Of a DNA stretch of 64,000 bases, positions 61,636-64,000 are shown piece after piece; position 1 is the first letter of the stretch, and every line of letters starts with the position of its first letter. The notes below the pieces were generated by a model that was not told the DNA's origin, ran no database searches, and saw only the letters and a list, made by a program, of their open reading frames with translations. The position numbers and the translations under genes are program-made. The stretch covers positions 124,001 to 188,000 of the forward strand of contig JABWCF010000003.1 of NCBI GenBank assembly GCA_013359255.1. Reading direction: 5' to 3'. This stretch comes from Flavobacteriales bacterium. Lineage in GTDB: Bacteria; Bacteroidota; Bacteroidia; Flavobacteriales_E; Vicingaceae.

Positions 61636-64000
61636 TTAAAACGTATTCAAGTCAGTAGGTCTAAGTACCCCAAACCATTTGATTACTTTTTCGCCTACTC
61701 CGGGTACATTTACATGTATAAGGTATACGCCGATACTTGTTTTGGGATCGGCTTTGTTGTACTGCTTTATCAGCGTGCCACTCATGTTGTATATCGTTAC
61801 CACACACTCTTCAGGCAGGTTGATTATCTTTACGCGGTTATCTAACTGGCTCTCTTCATACTCCGAATACGCATAATAGGGGTTGGGTACTACGCCTATC
61901 AATGCCAGGGCATCTTCTGCGGCCAGTTTTATCCCTTTTTCGGTGGCTAAGCCATCTAAGTTAAACCGGTACATCGGCAACGTGGCGTTGGCATTCGTGC
62001 CGGCATCATACATTCTGTACGGACGGTTTACGCGTATCTTTATCCGTGTTTCGGTGGGTATTATTCCATCCTTTATCGGTAACAACTTCTTACCTTCCTG
62101 CAACATCGGCATTCCTACATAAGAACAAGCACGCCATACTCTACGCAAGGCGTTGGCACTGCCATCTTCTAAGTTGCTCTTTATAAAGGTGCCTCCATCG
62201 TAAGCCGGCATTTTGTCGGTAGGTTGTAGGTTCTCTTCTTCTAAACTTTCTCTAAATACATACAGATAATGCTTGCCTCCCCATCGGGTTTCCTGCACTA
62301 ACTGTCCACCTTGAAACACCCAACCGTCTTCTAACACTTCACTAGGGTTCCATAGCATATCTCTTCCGTTCTCTCCGGCTAACCAACTGTCTTCGCCAAA
62401 GGCCATGTTTAACCTTGTTCCGCTTACTACATCTATAGCATAGCCCGGAAACCAGCCCATGCCTTGTCCACTTCCGTCCGACTGTCCGTTAATATCTACA
62501 CTGGGCGATTTGCGGGGAGCTAATCGTTTGGCTCCGCCTTCGGATAACACTGTGCTCTCCTGGGTCTCTAACACCACACAGCGGGTCCACTTACTTTTAT
62601 CGGGGGTAAATACAATATCTATATTGGGTAAATAATCTAGTTTGGATAATTGCACGGTAATGTTATCGTATCCCGGGGTGTGTTTAGCCTGCCCTTGTGG
62701 ATACGAAACCAAACGATAGGGGGCAAATGTACGACTGAGCATCTTCTCAAAGTCTTCATTCGGATCAATGCTCAAATAGTCATCGTAGGCTGCACAGGGA
62801 TCGCTATTGTCGGCTGTTTTGGTGCCTCCGGAGCGTATCCAGTTGTAATTGCTGCAGCCGTCTTTATCTTCTACTCCACTCAGCCATTTTTGCGTACTGT
62901 CGGTATATTCTATCTCGGTAGAAATATAACCACTGCCTTCGTTCTTCTCTTTGCCGGGTACTGCTACCTGAGAAATGTTTACGGATATGCCTAACTCGGG
63001 AATAAGCTGCTCATACCCCACTTTGATAAACTTATCGCTCTTAATCGTTACATTATCGCCTATCACTTCCCAACTCATCGTGTCGGGGTGGTTTGTGGTG
63101 CCTTCCTGCTTAAATTTAATGGTAAACTCGCCTCCAGGTACATTAAGGGGGTCTACTACTTTTATATTTAAAGGACCTTTGCCGGATTGGTAGGTAATCT
63201 CGCCTACTTTGGTCTGGCTTACTATAGCCTCTTCGCTTTCACGCGTTAAAGCTACCGATATACCTCCATTTCCGCGTCCATCTACGCGAGTTATCTGTGG
63301 CTGATCGCCATACTGGGCATGCTGAACTGTGCCGCCTGCCTCGGGGGTGGGTTTATGGGGGATGGCACTGTAACTCCTGATAGATCCTACGGCTGCCTTT
63401 CTGCTTGCTATATAAGGCTTCTTTTGTCCGTCTAGTTTTAATGGGTCGTTCGGATCGTATTTCTTATAGTTGTTGTACGCATATGCTATAGCGATATAAT
63501 AATAGGTCTTATGGTTTACCATGCGCTTGTTCCCGGTGGCAAACTCATCGTTTACAATCCTAAAACTGTGACGTACGCCCTTGTCTTCTCCGTTAACCAT
63601 CATCTGAGGAATATTGGCGTTCATCTCTTCGCTGTACGAAAAGTTTATTAATTTACTTACTCCGTCTTTTACATCGCATTGGGCTACTAAACGAGCCTTG
63701 TCGGGGTTGTTAATGTCGGTAATCGATACCGAAGCATCTTTTACCTGATAAATCTGATACCCCTGAAAGGTATATTTTTTTAACTCTTGCTTTTGTTGGG
63801 GGGTCAACACTACGCCATCTAAGGTATCGGGTAATTGGATAAAAGGGTCTATCTCTACGTACTCGTCTTTAAAGTTGTTTGATATCGTCCGGTTGCTTAA
63901 GTAGATAATTACCTCTCGGTCTAACTCTTGTATCGTTACATCGGGAGCATCGGGACCGTCTAGTACTTTAAAACAGTTATCAAATAATGCCTGGGCCTTA
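61636..64000 (-). CDS. Large secreted protein with T9SS-type C-terminus, 5' end beyond the window
   Basis: The frame is open from the stop at 61636 to the right edge, at least 787 codons with no start codon context, so the N-terminus lies outside. Visible parts include DAPDVTIQELDREVIIYLSN near the edge and repeated beta-rich segments. The C-terminal FlgD/T9SS-like module has GVVPNPYYAYSEYEESQLDN, VVTIYNMSGTLIKQYNK and IGVYLIHVNVPGVGEKVIKW. Proteins of this layout next to PorV-family genes are common in Bacteroidota and are presumed surface or matrix proteins. The stretch is visibly richer in G+C than the rest of the window. The function is unknown. Confidence 0.85.
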   Translation of the reverse strand, partial: KAQALFDNCFKVLDGPDAPDVTIQELDREVIIYLSNRTISNNFKDEYVEIDPFIQLPDTLDGVVLTPQQKQELKKYTFQGYQIYQVKDASVSITDINNPDKARLVAQCDVKDGVSKLINFSYSEEMNANIPQMMVNGEDKGVRHSFRIVNDEFATGNKRMVNHKTYYYIAIAYAYNNYKKYDPNDPLKLDGQKKPYIASRKAAVGSIRSYSAIPHKPTPEAGGTVQHAQYGDQPQITRVDGRGNGGISVALTRESEEAIVSQTKVGEITYQSGKGPLNIKVVDPLNVPGGEFTIKFKQEGTTNHPDTMSWEVIGDNVTIKSDKFIKVGYEQLIPELGISVNISQVAVPGKEKNEGSGYISTEIEYTDSTQKWLSGVEDKDGCSNYNWIRSGGTKTADNSDPCAAYDDYLSIDPNEDFEKMLSRTFAPYRLVSYPQGQAKHTPGYDNITVQLSKLDYLPNIDIVFTPDKSKWTRCVVLETQESTVLSEGGAKRLAPRKSPSVDINGQSDGSGQGMGWFPGYAIDVVSGTRLNMAFGEDSWLAGENGRDMLWNPSEVLEDGWVFQGGQLVQETRWGGKHYLYVFRESLEEENLQPTDKMPAYDGGTFIKSNLEDGSANALRRVWRACSYVGMPMLQEGKKLLPIKDGIIPTETRIKIRVNRPYRMYDAGTNANATLPMYRFNLDGLATEKGIKLAAEDALALIGVVPNPYYAYSEYEESQLDNRVKIINLPEECVVTIYNMSGTLIKQYNKADPKTSIGVYLIHVNVPGVGEKVIKWFGVLRPTDLNTF

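Noticed and set aside
1127-63193. Many open frames of 60-180 codons antisense to or out of frame with the listed genes
   Set aside because: They lie inside well-supported genes, lack family motifs and signal features, and have no promoter or spacing of their own.
1-64000. CRISPR arrays, insertion sequences, phage or integrase genes, rRNA
   Set aside because: I saw no regularly spaced direct repeats, transposase or integrase motifs, terminal inverted repeats of IS type, or rRNA sequence. The inverted repeats present are explained as terminators or operators.

Overview
The window comes from a member of the Bacteroidota. The evidence is gliding-motility genes gldB and gldC, a PorV-type outer-membrane protein of the type IX secretion system (T9SS), C-terminal T9SS sorting domains, TonB/HmuY-type uptake proteins, an A+T-rich sequence, and TAnnTTTG-type -7 promoter elements in front of many genes. 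I see no rRNA, insertion sequence, phage or CRISPR array. No gene-free stretch exceeds about 300 bases; the longest is 51242-51497.

Layout. 1-403: broken end of an SBBP-repeat/T9SS protein. 392-3504: flavodoxin-fold oxidoreductase, DUF983 protein and ABC-F ATPase. 3578-10246: a TetR repressor with a perfect palindromic operator and a complete RND efflux system. 10315-19436: M20 amidohydrolase, gldC/gldB, an outer-membrane barrel followed by nadE-aroB-aroA, a second barrel protein and threonine aldolase. 19592-30044 (minus strand): an 11-subunit complex I operon (nuoABCDHIJKLMN, no nuoEFG) that ends with an unknown small gene and a 2[4Fe-4S] ferredoxin. Divergent from it are korAB (2-oxoacid:ferredoxin oxidoreductase) and a YhcC-like radical SAM gene.

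34129-49447 is an anaerobic nitrogen-oxide respiration island. It holds a Crp/Fnr regulator; a CuA-containing heme-copper enzyme that lacks the oxygen-reductase tyrosine and so is probably a nitric oxide reductase; ctaB; an SCO protein; a cytochrome b/ferredoxin/FlpD-like fusion; a lipoprotein cytochrome cd1 nitrite reductase (nirS); an operon of HmuY-like protein, TonB receptor, HmuY-like lipoprotein and cytochrome c; a second cytochrome c; TauE; and DUF6132.

49499-64000 is mostly housekeeping: peptide-binding lipoprotein, methylmalonyl-CoA epimerase, HAD hydrolase, a CAU tRNA, 4Fe-4S-type cysH, recJ, gpmI, dipeptidase, HIT protein, greA, porV and a large secreted protein cut by the window end.

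How the genes may work together (inference). KorAB would reduce ferredoxin, and the EFG-less complex I, whose operon encodes a ferredoxin, would oxidise it into the quinone pool. Electrons would then reach nitrite (NirS) and NO (the CuA enzyme). The strongest unifying signal is regulatory. Perfect TGA-N6-TCA boxes lie upstream of nuoA, korA, the NO-reductase operon and nirS, and in all four the box centre is exactly 36.5 nt from the end of a TTTG element. One box serves nuo and kor symmetrically. This suggests a single Crp/Fnr regulon, probably run by the regulator at 34129.
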